Shown: positions 1 to 8,082 of the stretch, one piece after another
Position numbering within the stretch: position 1 is the first letter of the stretch
Layout of the letters: each line of letters begins with the position of its first letter
NCBI GenBank assembly: GCA_002477955.1
Contig: DLLE01000053.1
Location: 55,793 to 90,668 of the forward strand
Reading direction: 5' to 3'
From: Treponema sp. UBA7570
GTDB taxonomy: Bacteria > Spirochaetota > Spirochaetia > Treponematales > Treponemataceae
DNA: 34,876 bases
Program-made: the position numbers and the translations under genes
Notes under the pieces: model-generated
The model's input: only the letters and a program-made list of their open reading frames with translations
Told to the model about the DNA's origin: nothing
Databases searched by the model: none

Positions 1-18
1 AGCATGCAAGCATCCGGG

Positions 19-762
19 CTACAAATCCATTGCAAACTGAGTCAAAAGCTGGTCGATTACAGCAGGATACATTTCAACAAGAGCATCGGCATCATATTTT
101 CTGCCGGCAACTTTTAAAGTTTCAGTTCCCTGAACCGTATAAGTTTTATATTTTATTTCTTTTCCAGACTGGTCAAAAATCTTTGTCTTCATCTTAACAA
201 AAGGACAAACAGTTCCGTTTACCGTCGTTCCTGAGGCTGTTTTTTTGAAAAATTCAAATTCAATAACAACTCCACCTTTTGCGCCGACAGATTCACATAG
301 TTTTTTTAAGTCATACTTTCCAGGATTGCGCAAATCTTTGTAATCAGTCGCAGTAATTGTCGTATTCATTATGGACAAAAGTCCTTCCGACATTGATTTG
401 TATTTTTTTGAAAAAACAACATCTTCTTTTCCAACAAAATCAATTTCGCAAATTTCTCCGAAAATTCTGCGCAGAGCATCTTCTGCATAATCAAGCCGGT
501 TAAAACTTGAGACAACTTCCGGATCGTCATCAAAAAATTTAGAATTTATCGCATTTTGCAAAAGTCCTTTCGTTGCCTTCGGCTCTTCTCCTTCTTTTAT
601 AACATACCACGGCAAAGAACTGTTTCCTGCCACAGTGATTATTGCAAGCGGAGAAATGCTTTGTTTTTCAATTTTAGCAGAAGCACAACCAGAAAATTCC
701 GCTGCAAAAACCAAACATCCCATCAAAAAACCAATTCTTTTTAAACCTAATTTTTTTTTCAT
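19..762 (-). CDS. Predicted lipoprotein, paralogue of the next gene
   Basis: A 247-residue protein of unknown function. The N terminus is a lipoprotein signal peptide: a basic start, a hydrophobic stretch and a lipobox ending FSGC near residue 26, so the mature protein is probably lipid-anchored at a membrane. After the Cys come a short linker and an SPLAI..GN segment, a GLLQNAINS motif and a DYAEDALRRI motif. All three recur in the neighbouring protein at 913-1665, so the two are tandem paralogues. No catalytic motif is recognised. The start at 762 is kept because it opens the signal peptide. The upstream AAAGAGAAAAAG is only a weak ribosome site. A TTGACT stands further upstream but its spacing to any -10 is poor. 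I do not recognise the family. Confidence 0.8.
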   Translation of the reverse strand: MKKKLGLKRIGFLMGCLVFAAEFSGCASAKIEKQSISPLAIITVAGNSSLPWYVIKEGEEPKATKGLLQNAINSKFFDDDPEVVSSFNRLDYAEDALRRIFGEICEIDFVGKEDVVFSKKYKSMSEGLLSIMNTTITATDYKDLRNPGKYDLKKLCESVGAKGGVVIEFEFFKKTASGTTVNGTVCPFVKMKTKIFDQSGKEIKYKTYTVQGTETLKVAGRKYDADALVEMYPAVIDQLLTQFAMDL

Positions 763-827
763 TCTTTTTCTCTTTAATAAAAAGTCAAGAGTAAAACTTC
801 AGTTTTAGGACTGACTTTTTAAGCTGT

Positions 828-898
828 TCCGAAGTCTGCAACGCAAACTTGTAAAGATAAAATCAGACGCCATTTTCGGCTGTTTTTATCTTACACTC
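828..898 (-). terminator. Hairpin region after the second lipoprotein gene
   Basis: Complementary arms, GTAAGATAAAA and TTTTATCTTTAC on the minus strand, lie just past the stop of the gene at 913-1665 and enclose a smaller CAG/CTG stem. There is no clean U-tract, so termination is plausible but not certain. Next to it, at 834-848, is GTCTGCAACGCAAAC. Its complement matches the GTTTGCGTTGCAAAC dyad at 24806-24820 in all but one base. Confidence 0.4.
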
Positions 899-912
899 TT
901 TTAATTTTTGTT

Positions 913-1665
913 TTACAGATATTTTACTATAAATTTATTTATAAGTTGGTCAATTACAGACGGAAACAGTTCAACCATTTCATCTTTGTCATATTTTGTC
1001 ATCCGCATTTCAACAGATTCCGGCGAAATTACAGTAAATTCATCTTCAAGCACTTTTTTTCCATCCTCATTGTACATAAGAACATTCATAATTCCCATTG
1101 CGCCAAGATTTGCGTTAAGATTATCTCCATCATCTTTTATATATTTTTTAAACGTAAAAGACAGAAAAACAAGGCTTTTTGCGCCAGTTTCCCTCGAAAT
1201 CAACCTCGCTTTTTTTGAACCAATATCGTCCATAAATTTGTAGCCCTCGCCACGAATTTTTACATCTATGTACGAAAGCAAGCTGTTTTTTCCAATGTCA
1301 GCATAAGTCGGAGAATTCATTACGACTTCTTTTGGGACAACCTCAACACCGGCAACTTCTGGCAAAATCCGTCTGAAAGCATCTTCTGCATAATCAACAC
1401 GGTCAGCGGCGGTTTGAATTTCAGGATTATTTTTTCCAAAAAAACTATTTATAGCATTCGATAAAAGCCCGTCTTCTTCGCCATATTCATCATCACGAAC
1501 TTCAGAAGAATAATAAGGAACGTGAGTATTTCCGCAAACTCCAAGAATCGCAATCGGAGAAGCATTTTCTGTCAAAGAATATTTCGTAGAAGCACAACCA
1601 ACTAACAACAACGGCAAAACTGTAAAAAGAGCCACTTTTTCAGTTATTTTTTTTAAGCAAGACAT
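913..1665 (-). CDS. Predicted lipoprotein, paralogue of the preceding gene
   Basis: A 250-residue lipoprotein of unknown function. The ATG at 1665 is chosen over a TTG at 1686 because AAAAGGAAAATT lies directly before it and because it opens a normal lipoprotein signal: basic residues, a hydrophobic core, then LLVGC with Cys at about residue 24. The mature part shares with the 19-762 product the SPIAI..GN segment, a GLLSNAINS motif, DYAEDAFRRI and a C-terminal FPSVIDQL. This shows an old tandem duplication with strong divergence elsewhere. Transcription runs toward the other paralogue, across a 150-base gap with a hairpin. A surface or periplasmic structural role is possible but nothing in the sequence shows it. 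Confidence 0.82.
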   Translation of the reverse strand: MSCLKKITEKVALFTVLPLLLVGCASTKYSLTENASPIAILGVCGNTHVPYYSSEVRDDEYGEEDGLLSNAINSFFGKNNPEIQTAADRVDYAEDAFRRILPEVAGVEVVPKEVVMNSPTYADIGKNSLLSYIDVKIRGEGYKFMDDIGSKKARLISRETGAKSLVFLSFTFKKYIKDDGDNLNANLGAMGIMNVLMYNEDGKKVLEDEFTVISPESVEMRMTKYDKDEMVELFPSVIDQLINKFIVKYL

Positions 1666-1755
1666 AATTTTCCTTTTTAGACGCAACTTTTACAAAAAAA
1701 ACAATTTTTTTAATAAAAAGTTACTTTTTATTCTCAGCAAGTCTACCACAAACAC

Positions 1756-1800
1756 AAAAAAAATGGACTGCCCAAAAAACTATTTTTTAGACAGTCCGTT
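1756..1800 (-). terminator. Rho-independent terminator of pta
   Basis: Read on the minus strand, GGACTGTC at 1797-1790 pairs with GGCAGTCC near 1772-1765 across an A/T-rich loop, and is followed by ATTTTTTTT. It stands about 35 bases past the pta stop codon and is the clearest intrinsic terminator on this strand. Confidence 0.85.
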
Positions 1801-1831
1801 CAAAAAATCAGAGATGAGCTTTTGACTTTTA

Positions 1832-2857
1832 TTATGCCTGCAAAGCAGTTACTGCAACTGTGTCAACAATCTCGTCAACATTGCATCCGCGGCTCAAGTC
1901 GTTGAGAGGCGTTGCAAATCCCTGGCAGACAGGTCCAATTGCTTTCCAGCCGCCCATGCGAGCAGCGATTTTGTAGCCAATGTTTCCTGCGTTGATGTTT
2001 GGGAAGATAAAAGTGTTTGCGTGTCCTGCAACTGCGCTTCCTGGAGCCTTAAGTTCGCCAACTTCCGGAGCAATCGCAGCGTCAAACTGGAATTCGCCGT
2101 CGAGAGCAAGTTCCGGAGCTTTTGCTTTTGCAAGTTTTGTAGCTTCTACAACTTTTCCAACTGTGTTCAAGCCCTTTGCATCGCTTCCTGAACCTTTTGT
2201 AGAGAACGAAAGCATTGCAACTTTTGGTTCGATTCCTGCGATTTTTTTAGCAGTTTCTGCTGTTGCAACAGCAATGTCAGCCAATTCTTCAGCAGACGGT
2301 TCAATATTGATAGCGCAATCGCCAAATACAGAAATTCCGCTTGGAAGATATTTATTTGAACCTTCTGGAGCAACCATGATAAAGCAAGAAGAAACTGTTT
2401 TAATTCCAGGAGCTGTTTTGATAACCTGAAGTCCTGGACGCAAAGTATTTGCTGTTGAATGGCATGCGCCAGAAACAAAACCGTCAGCATCTCCTGCTTT
2501 CAAAATCAAAGCACCGTACATTGTGTAATCTTTAAGAGCGGCAGCTTTTGCAGCGGCAACATCCGCATATTCAGGAAGACCAGTCTTTTTATTGATTTTT
2601 CCTTCGCGTGCCTTGTAAAGAACTTCTGCATATTTATCAGCATTTGAATCAGTTTTTGGGTCTACGATTTTTACACCAGACATATCAAAACCAAATTTTG
2701 CAATTTCGTCTGCATTTCCGAGAAGAATGATTTTTGCGATTCCTTCTTTTACAATTACTGAAGCAGCTTCAACAACACGTTTGTCTTCACCTTCGCAGAG
2801 AACGATTGTTTTTCCGGCAGCCTTTGCCTTTGCACGTAAATCTTTTACAAAGTCCAT
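1832..2857 (-). CDS. pta: Phosphate acetyltransferase
   Basis: Phosphate acetyltransferase interconverts acetyl-CoA and acetyl phosphate. With acetate kinase it makes ATP from acetyl-CoA in fermenting bacteria. The 341-residue length matches the short Pta form, which lacks the N-terminal DRTGG/P-loop extension of the long enterobacterial form. Family sequence is visible throughout: VLCEGEDKRVVEAA near the N terminus, DGFVSGACHSTANTLRP in the middle, and the C-terminal GGWKAIGPVCQG and PLNDLSRG. The ATG at 2857 follows CGAGGAAAAATC, a good ribosome site. The gene stands alone between two intergenic regions and has its own terminator. No acetate kinase gene is in the window. The assignment is firm. 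Confidence 0.96.
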   Translation of the reverse strand: MDFVKDLRAKAKAAGKTIVLCEGEDKRVVEAASVIVKEGIAKIILLGNADEIAKFGFDMSGVKIVDPKTDSNADKYAEVLYKAREGKINKKTGLPEYADVAAAKAAALKDYTMYGALILKAGDADGFVSGACHSTANTLRPGLQVIKTAPGIKTVSSCFIMVAPEGSNKYLPSGISVFGDCAINIEPSAEELADIAVATAETAKKIAGIEPKVAMLSFSTKGSGSDAKGLNTVGKVVEATKLAKAKAPELALDGEFQFDAAIAPEVGELKAPGSAVAGHANTFIFPNINAGNIGYKIAARMGGWKAIGPVCQGFATPLNDLSRGCNVDEIVDTVAVTALQA

Positions 2858-2986
2858 GATTTTTCCTCGTATAAAAAATTATTTTCGGTTCAATAAAATG
2901 AATCAATTCACTTTATCACTTTGCAAAAAATTACACAAACACATTTACTGGCAAAACCGGCATTGACAAACCCTAAAAACATTATT

Positions 2987-5038
2987 TTACAGAAGGTTTA
3001 CAAATTCTTTTTCCGGCACCGGCGGACTGTAAAAAAATCCCTGAATATTATCGCATTTTAAATCCATAAGCGAATTTTTTTGAGACTCGTGCTCAACGCC
3101 TTCGGCAGTAATCGTCATCCCCAAATCTTTTGACAGCGCGATTATGTGCTTTATTGATTTTAAGCCTTTCTCTTCGCCAATTGTGTCAATCAAACTTTTA
3201 TCAAGCTTTATATTTGCAAAAGGCAGAGAATTTAAAAGCGATATTGAAGAATATCCAGTTCCAAAATCATCCATGCACAAAACAAAACCGCGACGGCAAA
3301 ATTCATTTGAAATTTCTTTTATATCCGAATTGCTAACTGCGGCAGTTTCCGTAATCTCAATCGGCACATATTTTGGATTTATTCCTGCATCCTGAACTAT
3401 TTTGTCGTACTGCTCAACAATTCCCTCATAACAAATACTTGCCCGCGAAAGATTTACAGAAACCGGCAAAACAGGCAAGTTTGCCTCAGTTCTTGCTTTT
3501 ATAAAATGACAAACCCTGTCAAAAATATATTCATCCAAAATGCGGATAAGACCGTCCCTTTCAAAAACAGGAATAAACATTCCTGGCGGAACTAACATTC
3601 CATCTTCTCGTCGCCAGCGAACAAGAGCTTCAGCGCCAACAATTCTTCCACAAACCGGACTCACCTTTGGCTGATACCATATTTCAAAACAATTTCCGAA
3701 AATCGCATCATAAAAATTATCTTCCATTTTTTTCTGTTCGATAACTTTGTCGCTCTCTTCAACCGAATAAAACTGAAAATTTACATTTTTTTCGTCTTTT
3801 ACACTGTGCTTTGCAAAAGTTGTGTAACTGTAAACTTCTTCAATATTTTGTCCAGGAACCCACTTTGCAATTCCAAAATACGGATGCAATCGTGGCCATC
3901 GCATTTTTTTCGAAAGCTCAGAAAGGTCAGACGTAACTTTTCCAACTTTTGATTCAATTTCCTCGCGAGGAGAAGTCGGAGCAAAAACGACAAAATGGTC
4001 GGCATTTACGCGGGCTGCAAAATCCTGTTCTTTTAAATTTTCAACGATTGTATTCCAAATTTCCTTCAAAACCCTGTCGCCAACTTTTACTCCGCAAATT
4101 TGGTTTACAATCTTGAATTGATGAATATCCATCGAAACAAAATATCCGGGCTTGTTAGTTTCGCTCAGCTGCTTTTTAAAATAATTATAATTATTGCCTT
4201 CGGTAACCGGGTCAACATACGCAAGACGCTCAACTTCAAAAATTTTTGCCTTTGTCGTGTCAGAAAAAGCAATCATAAAATCAGAAAATTTTTCCGAATT
4301 TTGCAATTTCGCAATTTTTAACCGGCAATAAATGGTCTTTCCATCACGAATTCCGCGATAATCATGAAGAATTATGTCCTTTTCTTTAAAACATTCTTCG
4401 ATAAATTTATATGAGCAAATTTTCCGCATTTCATCTTTTTCAGCATCAATAACAGTTTTGTCGATATAACAATTTATCAAATGCTCATAATTTGAATTCT
4501 CGCGAATTGCTTCTCCATATTCCCGCTTAATATCATCGCTTATTCTGTAAGGAAACAAAACTCCTTTTTCAACATCAATGTAATAAATACTGCCGTAATC
4601 TTTGGCAAGCGCCATAAAAAGTTTTTCAGAACGGTTTTGTTTTTCAATATTTTCTACAAAGCCAAGTGCAACAATCGGTTTTCTTTCATTATTCCATTCG
4701 CACGGAACAATCGTAACTCTAAAACAATCGCCGCTAACAGATTCAAAAGTGTTAGAAACTTTTTTTTCACCTTTTTCAAGTTTTTCTATAAGTTCATAAA
4801 AACTTTGGCGCTCTTCTTCCGCAATAACAGCGCCAGCAAAACTATATGGCATATTTGGATAAACTTTTGCTACTTGGTAAGTTTCAGCAAACTTGTCAGA
4901 AATAATCATTGTTTTTTCTTCAGGATAATATCTGAACGTCAAAAGTCCAAGAGAAAAAAATGCATCCTGAAAAGTCCGGGAAAGCAGGCTGTAATTCTTC
5001 CCGTTAAAAACAAAAGTTTCTAAATCCTTTGTCTTCAT
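2987..5038 (-). CDS. EAL-domain c-di-GMP phosphodiesterase with degenerate GGDEF domain
   Basis: A predicted cytosolic enzyme that hydrolyses cyclic di-GMP, 683 residues from the ATG at 5038. That start is chosen because TTAAGGAGCTTT precedes it; an in-frame start 37 codons upstream would add an unconvincing leader read from a GC-rich repeat. Residues 1-260 look like two PAS-like sensory segments. Residues 262-425 are a GGDEF domain whose signature has decayed to NADHF (345-349), so cyclase activity is unlikely. Residues 450-680 are an EAL domain with its metal and catalytic set present: E470 in EALVRW, N529 in SVNLS, E561 in EITET, D590-D591 in DDFGTGYSS, K611, E646 in AEGVE and Q666. The family pattern suggests the dead GGDEF domain may act as a GTP sensor for the EAL domain; that is inference. 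Confidence 0.92.
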   Translation of the reverse strand: MKTKDLETFVFNGKNYSLLSRTFQDAFFSLGLLTFRYYPEEKTMIISDKFAETYQVAKVYPNMPYSFAGAVIAEEERQSFYELIEKLEKGEKKVSNTFESVSGDCFRVTIVPCEWNNERKPIVALGFVENIEKQNRSEKLFMALAKDYGSIYYIDVEKGVLFPYRISDDIKREYGEAIRENSNYEHLINCYIDKTVIDAEKDEMRKICSYKFIEECFKEKDIILHDYRGIRDGKTIYCRLKIAKLQNSEKFSDFMIAFSDTTKAKIFEVERLAYVDPVTEGNNYNYFKKQLSETNKPGYFVSMDIHQFKIVNQICGVKVGDRVLKEIWNTIVENLKEQDFAARVNADHFVVFAPTSPREEIESKVGKVTSDLSELSKKMRWPRLHPYFGIAKWVPGQNIEEVYSYTTFAKHSVKDEKNVNFQFYSVEESDKVIEQKKMEDNFYDAIFGNCFEIWYQPKVSPVCGRIVGAEALVRWRREDGMLVPPGMFIPVFERDGLIRILDEYIFDRVCHFIKARTEANLPVLPVSVNLSRASICYEGIVEQYDKIVQDAGINPKYVPIEITETAAVSNSDIKEISNEFCRRGFVLCMDDFGTGYSSISLLNSLPFANIKLDKSLIDTIGEEKGLKSIKHIIALSKDLGMTITAEGVEHESQKNSLMDLKCDNIQGFFYSPPVPEKEFVNLL

Positions 5039-5139
5039 AAAGCTCCTTAAAACTGATACAGTTGCAACAAGTAAAAAAAGCACATCCCGCTTATAAGAAC
5101 GTACATTCCAAAAAAATATTTTTAAATTCTTATATGGGC

Positions 5140-5248
5140 GGCCCGGCAACTTGTTGCCGTCGGGTCTTGCGTGGCTACGGCGTCTAACGCGCCTCCGGTG
5201 CTACGCACACGCTATGCGTCCACTCCAGCCCCTGCCGCATTCCACAAA
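5140..5248 (-). repeat. GC-rich hairpin element at a gene 3' end, copy 1
   Basis: A GC-rich tract in an A/T-rich setting. It begins right after the stop of the 562-residue gene and runs to about 100 bases short of the start of the EAL gene. Read from the gene end it starts GCGGCAGGGGCTGG, holds an ACGCA/TGCGT dyad, and closes with the perfect hairpin CGGCAAC-aa-GTTGCCG (5144-5159) followed by GGCCGCCC. The opening GGCAGGG and the closing hairpin plus GCCGCCC are shared with the element at 13853-13978. Confidence 0.6.
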
Positions 5249-6937
5249 TCAATATCCATCGCTCATGCTGCGGTTAATATCCCTTTGGTAAAGTTCCTGA
5301 TATACAACCGACCGTTTTTTCAGCTCCTCTTTTTTCTGCTGATTAAACGGCACAAAACGCCAGAAAATCGCACGCAGTTCTTTGTCCATTCTCTGCACGC
5401 CATTTACTTCTTTCGTAAGCCAAAGCACATAATCCGAAATAAAATATGTCTTTAAATCACCTTTTAATTTCTGATTCTCAATATATTGATAATATTGTCC
5501 GGTAAGTCCTTCTTCCATCCAATAATAAGATGCTTTTTCCTTTGCAACCTGCCAACGCAAATCGGCAACTGCCATCAAAACGCTGATTTTTAAATCTCTT
5601 GGATACATTGGAATTACAATTCGCCCACGGCTCGTAATTCTATTGTAACGGTCAAAAGGTTCCCAGCAAAATCCAAAATCACCATAAGTCGGAACAAGCA
5701 AAACATAAGGAACAATTCTATGCGCAGCGTTCTTGTGAATTCGGCAAAATGCTCCCGGATCCATTTCCTCAATCCAAGACATTACGTTTAAAACATTTTC
5801 TCTAAAACCTGTTCCCTGTGGCGTACTGTGATAAAATTCCCTCGTAAAAACCGGAAACTGATTTCCCTGACGGCCGACTGTCATTTTTGCCATCTGACGG
5901 ACAGTATTAAATTCAGTATCAATATCGCCTTTGTTTACCTCAACATTCACAGGACCGTTCGCAATTTTTGCTTCAAGAGAGCCGCTTACAGACTTTGCTT
6001 CTTCAAGTTCTTTTAAATAACCTGCAAGCTCCTTGTCGTTTTTTTGCAAAGCGCGAAGCCTTTCCTGTATTTCTGCAAAAAGCTTTTTTTGCATGTCAGT
6101 ATACGGCATACGGTGCGGCTCAAGTCCAATCATAGTCGAATGTTCGCAAAGAGCGTGGATGCGATTTAAAAGCTCATTTTCCATCATCTGGCGTTCGCTT
6201 TCTTTTGCATTCACAAAACTTTCTGAACTCTGCAATTTTCCGTCGTTCTTGCTTTTTAACTGCATAAGATGCTGCTGTTCTGCAGAACCACCGTCATTAG
6301 CTGATTTTTTTATACGAACCTCATCAGTTGCAGAAAGTGTAAGCCGTCCGCTTGCAATTTCTTTAAACCATTCGTCCATGTAGTAAACAGGCTCGCCAGT
6401 CGTATTGTCTAAAATCACTTTAGAAAAGAGCTCTTTTTGTTCTGGAGTAAAAAGAGACGGCAAAACAACGCCAAAACGCATCATCATTCTTTTTACTTTT
6501 GGCAAGGTTAAATCTGCCATTTTTGGCGCCATATTATGAATAAGTTCCCAATAAGCCATTACCATTTGCTGTCGGTAAACTGTTCTGTCTTTTGGATCTG
6601 TGCATGTTAAGTATTTTGAAAGTACCTGATGAACTCTTTGAGCCGGCTGGCCTTCGCCTGTAAGACAAGTCTTGTAGTATGCCGGATCGTCAAAATAAGG
6701 CTTTGGCTTATCTTCAAAGAATTTTTCAATCGGACTGAATTTTGTAACGCTTAAATCAACTTTATTGGCTTGTTTTTGCTTTTCGGCAGGCGCTTCCTCG
6801 TTTGCATTAAAACTCGCCGCACTAAAAGGCACTGTTTCTGTCAATTTGTTTGAAACATTGCTCAAAGTTGGGCCGGAGGATTCCTGGGTTTCTGCAAGGA
6901 GAGCTGCAATCGTCGGGTCAAGTTCTTGGTCACTCAT
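5249..6937 (-). CDS. Uncharacterised 562-residue cytosolic protein
   Basis: I do not recognise this protein. It has no signal peptide or membrane segment. Residues 1-60 are polar and low in complexity, as in a disordered tail. Residues 70-210 are mixed helical sequence with MMMRFGVVLPSLF. Residues 284-326 are rich in K, E, L and A in a heptad-like pattern and probably form a coiled coil. Residues 360-562 form a more conserved-looking aromatic domain with FPVFTREFYHSTPQG, LLVPTYGDFGFCWEPFD and SYYWMEEGLTGQYYQY. The start at 6937 is fixed by frame; the nearest GGAG is about 14 bases away, which is long. A TATAAT-like box lies around 6967. It is followed by a GC-rich repeat rather than a terminator. 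A lineage-specific spirochaete protein is likely. Confidence 0.8.
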   Translation of the reverse strand: MSDQELDPTIAALLAETQESSGPTLSNVSNKLTETVPFSAASFNANEEAPAEKQKQANKVDLSVTKFSPIEKFFEDKPKPYFDDPAYYKTCLTGEGQPAQRVHQVLSKYLTCTDPKDRTVYRQQMVMAYWELIHNMAPKMADLTLPKVKRMMMRFGVVLPSLFTPEQKELFSKVILDNTTGEPVYYMDEWFKEIASGRLTLSATDEVRIKKSANDGGSAEQQHLMQLKSKNDGKLQSSESFVNAKESERQMMENELLNRIHALCEHSTMIGLEPHRMPYTDMQKKLFAEIQERLRALQKNDKELAGYLKELEEAKSVSGSLEAKIANGPVNVEVNKGDIDTEFNTVRQMAKMTVGRQGNQFPVFTREFYHSTPQGTGFRENVLNVMSWIEEMDPGAFCRIHKNAAHRIVPYVLLVPTYGDFGFCWEPFDRYNRITSRGRIVIPMYPRDLKISVLMAVADLRWQVAKEKASYYWMEEGLTGQYYQYIENQKLKGDLKTYFISDYVLWLTKEVNGVQRMDKELRAIFWRFVPFNQQKKEELKKRSVVYQELYQRDINRSMSDGY

Positions 6938-7025
6938 TCTAAAAAATACTCCAAATATCTTTTAATTATATCACAAGTTATTTAAAAAGCATTATAAAAA
7001 TATCAAGAACCATTAAAATAAATTT

Positions 7026-8069
7026 TCAGTTTTGATTAGCAAAATTTGAACTTTTTAGACTCACTTCTCCAGAATACAATTTTTTTTGAATTCCATCTTC
7101 CGTCAAAACCAAAAGCTCCGCTTCGTCCGTTACATCAAGAACTTTAGCTTTGTAGATTTTTCCTTCAAGCCCCGCAATTGGATTAACATAAACTTCAAGC
7201 CCGGTCAAAAGAGAACGTTTTCTGTATTCGTCCATAGTTTTTTTGATTTCCTGCTTGTCGTCTGCAAAATAAAAATCATAAATTTTTAAAAGATTAGAAA
7301 CCACTTCCGAAACAATCTGATTTCGGCTTACTTTTGGAACGATTTTACCTTCTCCGGCAATAATCTCTTCAACGCTGCCTGCAACTTTTGAAAGCTCTCC
7401 ATCAAAACCGCCGTTCCTCACATTTATTCCGATTCCGACAATGGCAACATCGATTGTGCCGGTTTCAAAATTCGTAACGCCTTCAGTTAAAATTCCGCAG
7501 ATTTTTTTGCCATTCAAGAAAACGTCATTCACCCACTTTATTTTGCAATCTTCTCCATAAAGAGATTTTATTGCTCTGCTTACAGCAACTGCCGCAGCCG
7601 CCGTCAAAAAAGCAGGATTTTTTATGCCTGCAACAGGTTTATAAACAAGCGAAAAATAAATTCCAGAATTTGCGGGCGAAACAAAAGTCCGGCCCATTCT
7701 TCCGCGTCCTGCCGTCTGTCTTCCGGCAACAAAAAGCACGCGGTTAAGTTCTTTGTCGGCAGTTTGTCTTTTTGCCTCCAAATTTGTCGAATCAATTTCG
7801 TCAAAAGCAAGAACTTCGCATTTTTCGCCACATTTTAAAATTTCTTTTTCGATAAAATCTGAATCAATCTTGTCTGGAACACCTTCCAGTTTGTAACCTT
7901 TATTTGTAACAGCTTCGATTAAAAATCCCTGTTCACGCAAAGCGGAAATTGCCTTGTGAACAGCCGCACGGCTTACCTGACAGCAAGATGCAAGCTCTTC
8001 GCCAGAAATAAAATCGTTTTTTAACGAATCCGAATTTAAAATTGAAATGATTTTTTCTTTTGTGCTCAT
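7026..8069 (-). CDS. birA: Bifunctional biotin-protein ligase / biotin repressor
   Basis: BirA activates biotin to biotinyl-5'-AMP and attaches it to the carrier protein of biotin-dependent carboxylases or decarboxylases. From the ATG at 8069 the protein has 347 residues. Residues 1-60 are a winged helix-turn-helix (SGEELASCCQVSRAAVHKAI) ending in the usual NKGYKL, so this is the form that can also repress transcription. The catalytic part has GRGRMGR at 121-127, the lysine motif KWVND at 178-182 and CGILTE at 191-196, with an SH3-like C-terminal domain. A longer in-frame start at 8195 lies inside the upstream gene and is rejected. The gene is last in a tight run, 13 bases after the diguanylate cyclase stop. 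No biotin genes or obvious operator are nearby. Confidence 0.94.
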   Translation of the reverse strand: MSTKEKIISILNSDSLKNDFISGEELASCCQVSRAAVHKAISALREQGFLIEAVTNKGYKLEGVPDKIDSDFIEKEILKCGEKCEVLAFDEIDSTNLEAKRQTADKELNRVLFVAGRQTAGRGRMGRTFVSPANSGIYFSLVYKPVAGIKNPAFLTAAAAVAVSRAIKSLYGEDCKIKWVNDVFLNGKKICGILTEGVTNFETGTIDVAIVGIGINVRNGGFDGELSKVAGSVEEIIAGEGKIVPKVSRNQIVSEVVSNLLKIYDFYFADDKQEIKKTMDEYRKRSLLTGLEVYVNPIAGLEGKIYKAKVLDVTDEAELLVLTEDGIQKKLYSGEVSLKSSNFANQN

Positions 8070-8082
8070 TTTCTTACAAGTT

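Noticed and set aside
908..1243. Open frames opposite the lipoprotein and many other genes
   Set aside because: They are shadows of real genes: no ribosome sites, low-complexity composition of Phe, Ser, Lys and Asn, and no recognised domains.
2223..2240. tRNA-like GGTTCGATTCC string
   Set aside because: It lies within the pta coding region and no acceptor or anticodon stem can be built around it.
5039..5149. 37-residue N-terminal extension of the EAL protein
   Set aside because: It is translated from A/T-rich leader and GC-rich repeat sequence, while a strong AAGGAG site sits directly before the ATG at 5038.
5140..5248. GC-rich elements as integron attC sites
   Set aside because: Position after gene ends suggested attC, and a GTTAGAC occurs here, but the paired RYYYAAC/GTTRRRY cores are not found in the other copies and the neighbours are housekeeping genes on both strands.
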